Assembly (NCBI GenBank): GCA_030998015.1
Contig: JARWMV010000013.1
Coordinates: 221,155-285,154, forward strand
Direction: 5' to 3'
Length of the DNA stretch: 64,000 nt
From: Ceratorhiza oryzae-sativae
Taxonomy: Eukaryota; Basidiomycota; Agaricomycetes; Cantharellales; Ceratobasidiaceae
Part shown: positions 1-10,311 of the stretch, piece by piece
How positions within the stretch are numbered: the first letter of the stretch is position 1
Layout of the letters: every line of letters starts with the position of its first letter
The notes under the pieces: generated by a model
Databases searched by the model: none
Seen by the model: the letters and a program-made list of their open reading frames with translations, nothing else
Told to the model about the DNA's origin: nothing
Position numbers and translations under genes: made by a program

Positions 1-79
1 CGCTAGAGGGAGTGGCAGCTGCTGGTTGTGGCTGAGTTGTGCTTGAGGAAGGTTGTACTTGGGCAATGCTGGTGCCACC

Positions 80-382
80 TTAGGAGGTGTGGATTTGTGC
101 TTCAATGCATGTGATGGTGGTTTGAAGGATCACTAACATGCTGACTAGGTTGTTAACATTGGTGGCCAGCCCAGCCACATCGGTGTCTATCTTTGCTTGG
201 TTAGTTGTGAGCTTTGCCTCAAGCGAATCTGTGTAGGTTTTGTTGTTATGTTCAATGTCCCCAATATCATTTTGGAGGTTGTTGGTTTGTTCTCGCAGTT
301 CATCCATTGACTGAAGCATGTAGATCACTTTTTCTCTGTTGGACATATTTGCCCAAGCAGGGGCAGGAGCTGGTGATGCCAT
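80..382 (-). CDS. Short coiled-coil ORF, possibly retroelement-derived
   Basis: A 100-residue reading frame starts with a small Ala/Pro-rich segment. It then has a long stretch rich in Asn, Gln, Asp and Leu with heptad-like spacing that should form a coiled coil. The style resembles the N-terminal part of the gag frame further right in the window, which is also Gln/Asn-rich and coiled, but I see no shared motif. It lies on the same strand as the cysteine-rich frame at 671-1301 and may be a later part of the same decayed retroelement. No catalytic or zinc-binding residues are present. It may not be expressed. Confidence 0.3.
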   Translation of the reverse strand: MASPAPAPAWANMSNREKVIYMLQSMDELREQTNNLQNDIGDIEHNNKTYTDSLEAKLTTNQAKIDTDVAGLATNVNNLVSMLVILQTTITCIEAQIHTS

Positions 383-670
383 TTCAGAAAGGACTCAGAT
401 GGATTCTAGAGGCGACAGAGATGATAAGGAAGTACAGAAAATTGAGAGTTATTTTGATAGTAGAAGATTTCCGTTCCTTGCACAAGTCTATAAATTTTGA
501 AGTTTTTGATTCCCCCAAACCTCAACCACATGTCATCCAAATCCCAACTTTTGGTTTCCTGACAACGATATGGGCGTTCCACCCTTTTCAGTTTAATTTG
601 ACCACAAAGGAGGGCTTCCTTGGGGAGAATTGACTTGGGCTGCTGGAAGGGGTGCTTCTTCCTGAATTGG

Positions 671-1301
671 CTAGCCTGTGCCACTGAAAAAGGTAGGATG
701 AGGGAGGTCTGACAGTGTTGAGAAGACGGGGAAGGTGTACTTGTGGGGTGCAATTGTTTCTTGGACTATTGCTTCTAGTCTGAGATGGTCTTGGAGGAGG
801 GATAGATAGTCCTCCTGATGTTCGCACAAGCACTCAGTTAGGTGTGCGCAGCAGGCCTCGGCTTCATGGAGTCTTTCACAAGTCTCTTTGTACTTATTTT
901 GGTAGTAATGATACCTGTCTTGGAAGTTTTTGATGGTATTTAACAGGTGACGAAGGAGTTGTTGGCCAAGGTTTTCCAGCTTATAGCTGGTTACGAGGAA
1001 TGGTGTAGTAGTATAGGAATTTGTCCTTCTTAGGACAATAAGGGCAGCACGCTGGGAAGGTGGCTCCATTTGTTCGATGGCAAATTTTGCACTCAGGGGC
1101 ACCCAGCTCAGTAACAAAGGCTTGTTGGGCTTGTCCAACTTTCTGGGGGTGGACTTTGACAATTATTACGCAATTAAAATCAATGTGCCCAGCCTGTTCG
1201 AGGATGTCTTCAACCAAGTTGAGGGTGAAGCAGTGGATGGATAGGTGTCTGAACCACCCACACAGATGGCAGCACTGGTCTTCTGTAAAAGTTTGTGCCA
1301 C
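671..1301 (-). pseudogene. Cys-rich plus coiled-coil protein, frame broken
   Basis: Two overlapping reading frames on the minus strand read as one protein with a frame change near 1020-1160. The first (from 1301) has cysteine pairs spaced like zinc ligands: a CCxLC...HC cluster near the N terminus, then CxxC, CC and CxxC clusters near residues 70-90. The second (down to 671) is a helix-rich segment of Leu, Glu, His and Gln that should form a coiled coil. The order of zinc-like cysteines followed by coiled coil suggests a nucleic-acid-binding or retroelement accessory protein. I do not recognise the family. A candidate LTR lies just upstream (1485-1864) in the matching orientation. Confidence 0.3.
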
Positions 1302-1484
1302 TGAGGGCTGTGCGTTCTGTCAGAGACATACTCGAGCAAGAGTAAGATAAAACAAGAAGAATAGACCCTTTCCTGAGTCTATTGGAGTAGGAAGGTGAAC
1401 TCCGTTGCTCAACTACTTAAGGGCAATGAGCAACCCCACCTCTTGTCGACAAAAGAGATTAGAGAACCGAAGCTTGTTACAACA

Positions 1485-1864
1485 TGTGAGGGACCCAACC
1501 CTTGGTCAGTGAGCAGCCGCATCAGTGAAGACCAATAGTGCTTCAACTGATATAGGTATGTGAGGTTTCACAGAGGCATGTATAGGGCAATGATGTCTTG
1601 TGGCTGTGGATAGGTGGAGTGGGATTGGGGCAGGCAACGGGGAGTTATCTTGAGACGACACCAACAGTGTTCCAGAGGTATCCCAGACGACACTGAGACT
1701 TACAATTGACAAGAACTTGACCTGATGTCGACGACGACAAGTCAGGCAACAAGAAAAATAGTAAGAAAAAGAAAGAACTTGTATTTGATGAGAGGTCAAG
1801 TTCTTGAGGAGTCCTCTGTGAACTTGACCTGGTTTATATACATAGTACAAGCCACATCATAACA
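1485..1864 (-). repeat. Candidate LTR (minus orientation)
   Basis: Read on the minus strand the segment begins TGTTATGATGTGG and ends GGGTCCCTCACA, so it has the TG...CA ends of an LTR. A TATATAAA box lies about 25 bp inside the start. The first eight bases match the start of the clear LTR at 3942. It lies upstream of the minus-strand frames at 671-1301 and 80-382. No second copy is in the window, so this remains a suggestion. Confidence 0.3.
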
Positions 1865-2101
1865 AACAAGTCCATACAGTGAGTCATGACTGATAAGAGA
1901 TAGAAGCAGTAGAAGTGACTGTGGAACTGCATAATTTCATATCAGAGTTGAAATACATCTCGGTTATTGGCCTGGAACATCCCCTGAATCACATGACACA
2001 GATATACCATAAAAGGCAAGTATGTTTTAAAGATGATCTCATAAAATGTAATAAATCGAGGAAATATTATAGAGTGGATATATGCATGTCAGTTCATGAC
2101 A

Positions 2102-3941
2102 TTGAAGATCCTGAGTCAATCAGTGTCTTTGCTGGTTCCATGATTCCCTCTACCATAGTGTATATTATTGATTGATTACTAGACTTCTTGAGGTAACATA
2201 CATCTGCAGTAGGGGTTATATCAGGGTCCTCCAACATGGAAGTGGTAGGACCAATTAGTTTTCCAACTCAGAGCTGCTTTCTTCTTCAACTTGTCTGCTG
2301 GCCTTCCCTTGTATCTTAGCTTTGTCTTAGGTCCACTGGCCTCAGCAGTCCTTCAGGACATGCCCTGATTTACCACATTTGATACAGAGTCCTTCTTTCC
2401 TTCACCTGTCTTTTTCACTGTTTGGTATTCTTACCACATTGTTAGTTTGGGTATTCCCCTGTTTGCTGCTGGTTCCTGAAGGCTTGTTCCCCCCTTGTTT
2501 GTATTTTGCTGGTGCCCAGGTTGAATTTGATGAGTTGCTGGTCCTTGCATTCATTTTCTGGTTAGCAAACTGCATGTTGTCCATTTTGCAGGCGAAGTTG
2601 ATTAGTTGATCTAAGGTATATGATGGACTTTCAACCTCATTTGCCAGTACTTCAATCCTTAAGATCTCTTGTTGTACTTCAGGTTTTAACCCTTCCCTGA
2701 ATTGGTCCTTGAGGGCTTCCTGGTTCCAGTCTACCTCTTGGATCAGGATCCAGAATTGGGTAGCATAATCCAATGCACTCTTGGTTTGCATTAATTTCCT
2801 TAGTTTCCAGATGGTCCTTTCCTTTATGACTGGGTTGTTAAAAGCATCCAGGAATCCCTTCCTGAAATCCTTCCAGGATGCAAGGATCCCTGTGCGTTCG
2901 CCTGCTAGTAGTTTCCAGCAGTAAGGTTGTGCCCAGTTTGCTGCTTCCCCATCCTCCATGTTCATTAACACAGTAGATATCTTTTTTTGGTTGTCAAAAG
3001 CTGATTTGTCATAGTCAGCAAAGAAAAGTTCCATGCCAATTATGAAGTTCTCTGCTTCCTTCCCCTTTTTCCTGTTAAATTTGCTGGGTCTCCCTAGTCG
3101 CACCTCCTTAGGAGTGTGATTTGCTGCAAGGGTAGGTTGGTTTGCTTGGGATGGAGGTTCTGTTCAGGGTCTTATTGTGGACTCAGCCTGGAAGGTTCTT
3201 CCCAGAAAGGGTGTTCATGCCAGGGAGGCTGAGGGGGATCATGAGGGGCTTCCTATGATCACCCTAGTTCTTCCCCTGGTCTCTTCTGTCCTTTCCCTTG
3301 GCCTTCCTGCTTCAGTTGTTTTCTGGAGCTCATTTCCTAGATCAGTTACCTGTTGTTCTAGTGCAGTCAGGATCTCCCCTGTGTTTTCAGTTTTCTTCTC
3401 TAAGCTTTTGAGCTTTCACTCTTGCATTCCCAGTACCTGGTTTATTTCCATGGAGATGTCCTTTAATTCTTTTATCAGGTTCCCCATTTCTGCTTTTAGG
3501 TTGTCCTGGTTCTTTGCCACATAGAGGACATTTTTGTTGGATGTTTCCATTGATCTTACCATCCAGTCCACATTTCCTTCTTGCTGGGTTAGTGATATTT
3601 GACACTGATTTATACATGTGATTGCCTTTTCTAGTTCCCTATGGTTATTGTCTCTAAGTTCCTTGAGCCCCACCCTGATGGTGGTGGCAATGCTGTGAAT
3701 AGGGTTGGCAGTGGTTATGGCTCTGGAAGCTGGCTGGGGTTGTGTCCATGCCTCTTCTGCCAAGGCCATGCCTTGTTCATATATGGTTCAGGTCATGTCT
3801 TCTACCTCATCCCTCTCTGGATTTGAGATATCTTCTGGGTCTGGATTTATCAGGTGAATTGGTGGTTGAGGGCTGTGGAGCAGTATTCCCCCTATTTGCC
3901 CTCCCAGGATGGGGGCCTGAGTGGGGTTAGGTTGAGCCACT
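2102..3941 (-). mobile_element. Inverted partial copy of Ty3/gypsy gag region
   Basis: This 1840-bp segment is the reverse complement of 4880-6720, collinear throughout with scattered differences. On the minus strand it encodes gag pieces at 3769-3416 (coiled-coil part) and 3103-2402 (capsid-like part). The similarity stops at the aspartic-protease codons, so no reverse transcriptase is included. Its right end abuts the LTR at 3942, making a head-to-head inverted repeat with a ~940-bp loop. The capsid part here reads through a position where the plus-strand copy has a stop (near 5834), so the two copies have decayed independently. Confidence 0.85.
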
Positions 3942-4610
3942 TGTTATGACCCATCAAACAGACATAACAGAGTAACTGAATATTTTTACAGATTTATGGC
4001 ATTTTTCCTAAGTAGAATAAGCCATAAACAAGGTCACATGACCTCAGCGCTTATCTGGTGCTTATGGTGGTTACCCTGAACTCACTCCAGCATTTCTCTC
4101 CCTCGTTACTTGGAGCGAGGAGCGAGTTGTCACATGATCTTGGTGCTTACAGCAGGATCACATGACCTCAGCGCTTACAGTGGTTACCCTGAACACGCTC
4201 CAGGATTTCTCTCCATTGTTACTTGGAGCGAGGAGCAAGTTGTCATGTGATCTCAGCACTTACGGCAGGATCACATGACCTCAGTGCCTACCCCTTGGAG
4301 CTCGCGCAGCTCTATAAGATTCAGAGCTGCACAAACTTAAGACAAACAATTACCTAACCCATAGTACTGTACATAACCTGCACCTACCACAGATTGTGCT
4401 TAGATAATACATCTGCAGCCACTGCAGCCACAGGCATATATAAGTAGGATAAAGCAAGACTGGACACCTCAGCTTGCTTTATCTTGTCAACCACCATAGA
4501 CCATAGCAAAAACTGTAACTAGAACACTCAATACATACCTCATAGCACCAAACCATCAATGCAGCCACTACTTAAGTGCTTCACAAGGAAGCATCCAGAG
4601 GGTCATGACA
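3942..4610 (+). repeat. Ty3/gypsy 5' LTR, 669 bp
   Basis: The ends form a short inverted repeat, TGTTATGACCC at the left and GGGTCATGACA at the right, with the canonical TG...CA termini. The left half contains two tandem copies of a ~115-bp unit, around 4032-4150 and 4151-4268, plus the start of a third. Each carries CACATGACCTCAG and a GTTACTTGGAGCGAGGAGC segment, like duplicated U3 enhancer blocks. A CATATATAAG box near 4434 could be the promoter. The gag-pol of the plus-strand element follows. No matching 3' LTR is in the window. Confidence 0.75.
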
Positions 4611-5052
4611 TTATAAAGCAAGCTCTTAACTTATCTAGTGGCGAACATAAGTATACTACACAGATACTAAGGGCTGAGTACACAAGAAACCAGCTAACTC
4701 CTGTGATACATAAGAGAACACAAAGAAACTAGGTCACAGAGACCACAAACTCAATCTCAAAGCAGAGTGGCAAATAGTAGACCACAATCACCCAAACCTG
4801 TTACTCCCCCAGAGGCTGAAGGTAACCCAGACAAGACCCTCCAAGGAATGCCAGGGGGGTTGCCACAAAACCCATGACCAGTGGCTCAACCTAACCCCAC
4901 TCAGGCCCCCCATCCTGGGAGGGCAAATAGGGGGAATACCACTCTGCAGTCCTCAACTGCCAATTCTCCCAATAAATCCAGACCCAGAAGATATCTCAAA
5001 TCCAGAGAGGGATGAGGTAGAAGATATGACCTGAACCATATATGAACAAGGC

Positions 5053-6567
5053 ATGGCCTTGGCAGAAGAGGCAAGGACACAACCCCAGCCAGGTTCCAGA
5101 ACCATGACCACTGCCAACCCTATTCACACCATTGCCACTGCCATCAGGGTGGGGCTCAAGGAACATATAGACAATAACCATAGGGAACTAGAAAAGGCAA
5201 TCATGAGTATAAATCAGTGTCAAATATCACTAACCCAGCAAGAAGGAAACATGGACTTGATGGTAAGATCAATGGAAACATCCAACAAAAATGTCCTCTA
5301 TGTGGCAAAGAACCAGGACAACCTAAAAGCAGAAATGGGGAACCTAATAAAAGAATTAAAGGACATCTCCATGGAAATAAACCAGCTACTGGGAATGCAA
5401 GAGCAAAAGCTCGAAAGCTTGGAGAAGAAAACTGAAAACACAGGGGAGATCCTGACTGCACTAGAACAACAGGTAACTGATCTAGGAAATGAGCTCCAGA
5501 AAACAACTGAAGCAGGAAGGCCAAGGGAAAGGACAGAAGAGACCAGGGGAAGGACTAGGGTGGTCATAGGAAGCCCCTCATGGTCCCCCTCAGCCTCCCC
5601 AGTATGAACACCCTTTCTGGGAAGAACCTTCCAGGCTGAGTCCACAATAAGACCCTGAACAGAACCTCCATCCCAAGCAAACCAACCTACCCTTGCAGCA
5701 AACCACACTCCTAAGGAGGTGCGACTAGGGAAACCCAGCAAATTTAATGGGAAAAAAGGGAAGGAAGCAGAGAACATCATAATCAGCATGGAACTTTTCT
5801 TTGCCGACTATGATGAATCAGCCTTTGATGATTGAAAAAAGATATCTGCTGTGTTAATGAACATGGAGGACAGGGAAGCAGCAAACTGGGCACAACCTTA
5901 CCACCAGAAACTACTAGCAGGTGAATGCACAGGTATCCTTGCATCCTGGAAGGATTTCAGGAAGGGATTCCTGGATGCTTTTAATGACCCAGTCATAAAG
6001 GAAAAGACCATCTGGAAACTAAGGAAATTGATGCAAACCAAGAGTGCAATGGATTATGCTACCCAATTCTGGATCCTGATCCAAGAGGTAGACTGGAACC
6101 AGGAAGCCCTCAAGGACCAATTCAGGGTAGGGTTAAAACCTGAAGTACGACAAGAGATCTTAAGGATTGAAGTACTGGCAAATGAGGCTGAAGGCCCATC
6201 ATATACCTTAGATCAATTAATCAACTTTGCCTGCAAAATGGACAACATGCAGTTTGCAAACCAGAAAATGAATGCAAGGACCAGCAACTCATCAAATTCA
6301 ACCTGGGCACCAGCAAAATACAAACAAGGGGGGAACAAGCCTTCAGGGACCAGCAGCAAACAGGGGAATACCCAAACTAACAACATGGTAAGGATACCAA
6401 ACAGTGAAAAAGACAGGCGAAGGAAAGAAGGACTCTGTATCAAATGCAGTAAATCAGGGCATGTCCTGAAGGACTGCCAAGGCCAGTGGACCTATGACAA
6501 AGCTAAGATACAAGGGAAGGCCAGCAGACAAGTTGAAGAAGAAAGCAGCTCTGAGTTGGAAAACTAA
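5053..6567 (+). pseudogene. Ty3/gypsy gag (capsid and zinc knuckle), broken
   Basis: The first frame (5053-5607, 184 aa) is a coiled-coil region. After a frame break and a TGA near 5834, a second frame (5851-6567, 238 aa) carries the capsid-like core and one CCHC zinc knuckle, C-x2-C-x4-H-x4-C, at about residues 198-211, followed by an acidic tail. The segment between them still encodes capsid sequence in another frame (about 5714-5833), so it was one gag gene. Gag packages the element RNA in cytoplasmic particles. The inverted copy at 2102-3941 covers the same region. Confidence 0.75.
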
Positions 6568-6584
6568 TTGGTCCTACCACTTCC

Positions 6585-8441
6585 ATGTTGGAGGACCCTG
6601 ATATAACCCCTACTGCAGATGTATGTTACCTCAAGAAGTCTAGTAATCAATCAATAATATACACTATGGTAGAGGGAATCATGGAACCAGCAAAGACACT
6701 GATTGACTCAGGATCTTCAACCAACTTCATTGATAAGGCCTATTCAAGGGAAAAGGGGATTCCAACCACTCCCCTCAAACACAAGAAATCAATTGTGGCC
6801 ATTGATGGAAATGAAATCAAGGATGCCATAGAAGAAAGGGCAGAACTAAATATTGAAGTGGAAGGGAAGACACTGAAATGCTCCCTTTATGTGATGACCC
6901 TAGGTGACACAGACATAGTCCTAGGGAAAGAATGGCTTGAGGAAGCAGAACCTATCATAGATTGGAAAGACCTTACCATCTCATACCCAGACAAAATCAA
7001 GGCAAGGGCAGCAAGTGAAAGCCTACAAATCCCAGAAGAATTTAGGGATTTTGAAGACCTGTTTGGGGAGGAAGGTTTCCAAGAACTTCTGCCCCACCAA
7101 GGAAATCTGGACTTCAAAATGGACCTGATTGAGGTAGCAGAGCTGCCAAAGCCTGCAAAAAGGTAGAGTCTGTCACCAGTGGAAACAAAGGCACTCAGGG
7201 AGTACCTAGAGGAGGAACTAAGGAACAGAAAGATAAGGCCCAGCCAGTCAGTTGTAGCTGCACCCTGTTTCTATGTGAACAAAGCAGATGGAGGGCTTAG
7301 GTTGGTAGTCAACTACCGTAAGATGAATGACATCACCAAGCCAGACAGGTTTCCACTTCCAATTCAAATAGAATTGATTGAGAGACTGAAGGACACAACC
7401 ATCTATTCAAAAATGGATGTTTGATGGGGGTTCAACAATATCAGGGTAAAAGAGGGAGATGAATGGAAAACAGCTTTCAGGACAGGAGAAGGCCAGTTTG
7501 AATGCTTGGTCATGCCATTCGGAGTAAAAGAAGGACCAAGAACCTTTACAAGGTTCATGATGGAAAAGTTCTGTGACATAATAGATGATTATGTGGTAAT
7601 CTACATGGACAATGTACTAGTGTTTTCCAGAAACAGGGAAGAACACATACAACATGTCAGGGAAGTGTTAAGAAGAATGAGGGAAAACCACCTCTTCCTC
7701 AAACCATAAAAGTGTCAGTTCTTTGTGAAGGAGGTAAGCTTCATCAGAATCGCCATATCCCCAGAAGGGATATCAATGGAAAAGGAAAAGGTAAAGGCAG
7801 TACTAGAATGGCCAGAACCTAACACAGTAAAAGAAGTCCAAGCATTCCTAGGCTTTGTGGGGTTCTATAGAAGGTGGATAGAGAAGTTTAGCACCTTAGC
7901 CAAACCCCTCACTGATCTCATGCAAAAAGATGTCAAATTCCTGTGGGAAAGAAAACAACAAGAAGCATTTGAAGCTATTAAAGAAGCAGTAGCAAGAGAA
8001 CTGGTCTTAATCCACCCAAACCCAAACAAGCCATACATACTGGAAACAGACACCTCAGGAGTGGCCATGGGGGCAGTACTAAGCCAAAAGGGTGATGACA
8101 ACTGATTGCATCCAATTGTCTTCCTATCAAAGAGCTTCACCCCACCAGAGAAAAATTATGACACCTATGACAAGGAGTTGCTTGCAATTGTTAGGTCCTT
8201 AGAGCACTGGAGGCTATACCTAGAAGGGACAGAAGAACCTATTGTGATATACACTGACCATAGGAACCTCCAGTACTGGCAAAATGCCCAGATGTGGAAT
8301 AGAAGGCATGCCAGATGGTATCTCACTCTGGCACCCTTCAATTTTCAGATTGTGTATAGACCAGGGAAACTCTCACAGAAGCCAGATGCCCTTTCCAGAA
8401 GGAGCAACCATGGGACACCCCTATGGAACCACAGATCATGA
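6585..8441 (+). pseudogene. Ty3/gypsy pol: protease, RT and RNase H, four breaks
   Basis: Four consecutive frames read as one polyprotein. The first (6585-7166) has the aspartic protease motif LIDSGSSTNFID. The second (7179-7424) starts reverse transcriptase. The third (7506-7709) has the fingers/palm, where the usual YxDD box reads YMDN, so a catalytic Asp is lost. The fourth (7725-8105) has the thumb and the RNase H start (ETDTSG), continuing at 8106-8441 with TDHRNL and the PDALSRR end. Stops lie at 7164-7166, 7422-7424, 7707-7709 and 8103-8105; the second and fourth fit CGA-to-TGA change. A following frame to 8629 is the linker toward integrase, which is missing. The element cannot be active. 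Confidence 0.87.
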
Positions 8442-8631
8442 TTCCAGAAGAAAGGTTCATAGGTTTCAAGGCAGAGGTACAGGGGAATTTCTGGGAGGAG
8501 CTTAAAGAAGCTCAGGAAGAAGATGAATCTAGCAGATCCTTAAGGCTGAGCATGGCAAATAAAGAACAACTACTGCCCTCAGTACAGAAGGAATTTAGAC
8601 AGTACAAAATGAAGGAGGGCCTATTAAGGTA

Positions 8632-8845
8632 CAGTTCGGGACAAAACTGCTCGCAGCAATCGAAGTTCTGACTTTGAACGCTAATAGCTTGAGACTTAGC
8701 ACACGAGACCGCATGTATTTAGTACCGTTCGATAGCTATACATCTGAGCTACAAAATTAATATATATGTAACATGTTTCATCATGTGGTCTCAGAGATAA
8801 CCTTAAGACAAAACAGAAGGTACATGCGAGCAGTTTTGTCCCCAG
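8632..8845 (+). repeat. Tc1 left terminal inverted repeat with nested core
   Basis: The outer copy begins at 8632. An inner reverse-oriented core, GCGAGCAGTTTTGTCCCC, ends near 8843. The left end is therefore an inverted repeat in itself. It pairs with 10031-10243 at the other end. Confidence 0.8.
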
Positions 8846-8978
8846 TTTCATAATCTGCATGTTTTCCCTACCTGTTTGAAACTACTCAGTCTTGCGATCT
8901 GCAGTGTTTTTGGCAGCCTATGTATAGCATATATAGCGCATATAGCCTTGAGATCAATAACAAACCAGTCATCTAGGT

Positions 8979-10003
8979 ATGCCCCCTCCACTCACTCAGG
9001 ATCAAATCGACTCCGTGCTTTCACTACTTGATTCTGGGCATAAACATTCTCAAATTCGAGCTAGACTGACAATTTCATCTGCATCTATTACAAAAATATG
9101 TGCTAGGTATCGCCCAGACCTCTGCAAATCAAAGGGTGGGCGTCCTCGCAAGCTGAATCCAACAGCAATTCGCCATGCTGTTCGACTTGTAACCAACCAT
9201 AACTCAGTCTCCACCCGCGAGGCCACCCAATTGCTCTGCAATCTTACAGGACAGTCCATACATTGTAAAACTGTCCGTCGCGCACTGAAGGGGGCGGGTT
9301 TAAGGCCAGTCAAGGGCACTAAAAAACCAAGGCATACCCCACAGCAGATCCGTGATCGGATTGCATTTGCTGAGGCACACAAAGACTGGACAATGGAGGA
9401 CTGGAAACGGGTATTATGGTCAGATGAGACAAAAATCAATCGGTTAGGGTCAGATGGGATTCACTGGACATGGGCTCGCCAAGGGGAAACACTCACAGAT
9501 CGGCAGATTGTTCCAACTGCGAATTTTGGTGGAGGATCACTCATGTTTTGGGGGTGTATGGGATGGTCAGGAACTGGCTTTGGGTGTCGTTTGGAGCGCA
9601 CCTTGAACAAGGAGTTATACCTGGAGATTTTAGGTGATGAGCTTTCACGAAGCCTTGAGCTCTTGGGATTGGAGCCTGGAGAGGTGATTTTTCAGCAAGA
9701 CAACGCCAGCTCCCATAAGGCAAATGTTTGCCTTAACTGGTTCAATGATCACGAAATTGAGGTAATGGAGTGAGTGGCCAGCCAACTCTCTCAGACCTCA
9801 ACCCAATCGAAAACCTTTGGGCAGAGCTTAAACGGCGCCTAGGCAAGTACGAAGCCCCACCTGCAGGGATCCTGGAGTTATGGGATCGCGTCCAGGATGT
9901 CTGGAACCAATTTGGCGAAAACTACTGCCAAAAGCTTATAGAAAGCATGCCTAGGCGCATGGCTATGGTTTTGAAAAGGAAAGGAAAGGCGATTCCATAT
10001 TAA
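8979..10003 (+). pseudogene. Tc1-family DD34E transposase, frameshifted
   Basis: The first frame (8979-9773, 264 aa) starts with paired helix-turn-helix DNA-binding domains (residues ~5-115, with a GRPRK hinge near 53-57). It continues into the DDE domain with the first Asp in WSDETK (~150) and the second in QQDNASSH (~241). The second frame (9770-10003) carries the third acidic residue in DLNPIENLW. The break is around 9770-9790, where TGAG looks duplicated and one extra base follows; allowing for this, the catalytic spacing is DD34E. The enzyme would cut and paste the element at TA sites, but this copy cannot make a full protein unless the break is a sequence error. Confidence 0.9.
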
Positions 10004-10030
10004 ATATCTCTGGACAGATATCTGGATTTT

Positions 10031-10243
10031 TGGGGACAAAACTGCTCGTATGCACATCTTGTATTGTTTTGCTCATATGTATGCGGTTTCGCAATCAAGT
10101 ATGCTTCATGTATATTTATTTTGTAGCTGAGATATAAGGCTATCAAACGGTGCTAAATACATGTGGTCGCATGCGCCGGGTCTCAAGTTATTAGCATTCG
10201 AAGTCAGAACTTTGATCGCTGCGAGCGGTTTTGTCCCGAACTG
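10031..10243 (+). repeat. Tc1 right terminal inverted repeat with nested core
   Basis: The inner core GGGGACAAAACTGCTCG lies at 10031-10047 and the outer copy ends CCCGAACTG at 10243. This mirrors the left end. The roughly 140 bp inward from the terminus is similar, reverse-complemented, to the left end, with about one difference every 8-10 bases. Confidence 0.8.
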
Positions 10244-10311
10244 TATACACTGCGCTATTACACATTGAAGCGCATACATTTTGTTTCGCTTCAACACTAA
10301 CTGCGACCGAC

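Larger units (their letters stand above)
4611..8629 (+). mobile_element. Truncated Ty3/gypsy retrotransposon, internal region
   Basis: After the LTR the segment encodes gag, aspartic protease, reverse transcriptase and RNase H in the order typical of Ty3/gypsy elements. It then stops abruptly at the Tc1 element (8630), before the integrase and without a 3' LTR. Several in-frame stops and frame changes make it non-autonomous. What lies right of the Tc1 element is a viperin-like gene, not the missing integrase, so the retroelement was cut before or during the Tc1 event. Confidence 0.85.
8630..10245 (+). mobile_element. Tc1/mariner element, 1.61 kb, TA-flanked
   Basis: The element runs from 8632 to 10243 and is flanked by TA on both sides (8630-8631 and 10244-10245), as Tc1/mariner transposons are. 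Its ends are long imperfect inverted repeats: about 140 bp can be aligned, starting CAGTTCGGGACAAAAC at both termini. A second, inward-facing copy of the GGGACAAAACTGCTCG core sits about 200 bp inside each end. The transposase gene is on the plus strand and is broken. The left flank is retrotransposon DNA and the right flank is viperin-like coding DNA, so the flanks do not rejoin into one pre-insertion site. Confidence 0.92.

Noticed and set aside
9760..9800. A tiny intron in the Tc1 transposase instead of a frameshift
   Set aside because: GTGAGT...CTCAG would be only about 25 nt, far below the 47-80 nt of other introns here, and it would remove conserved residues.
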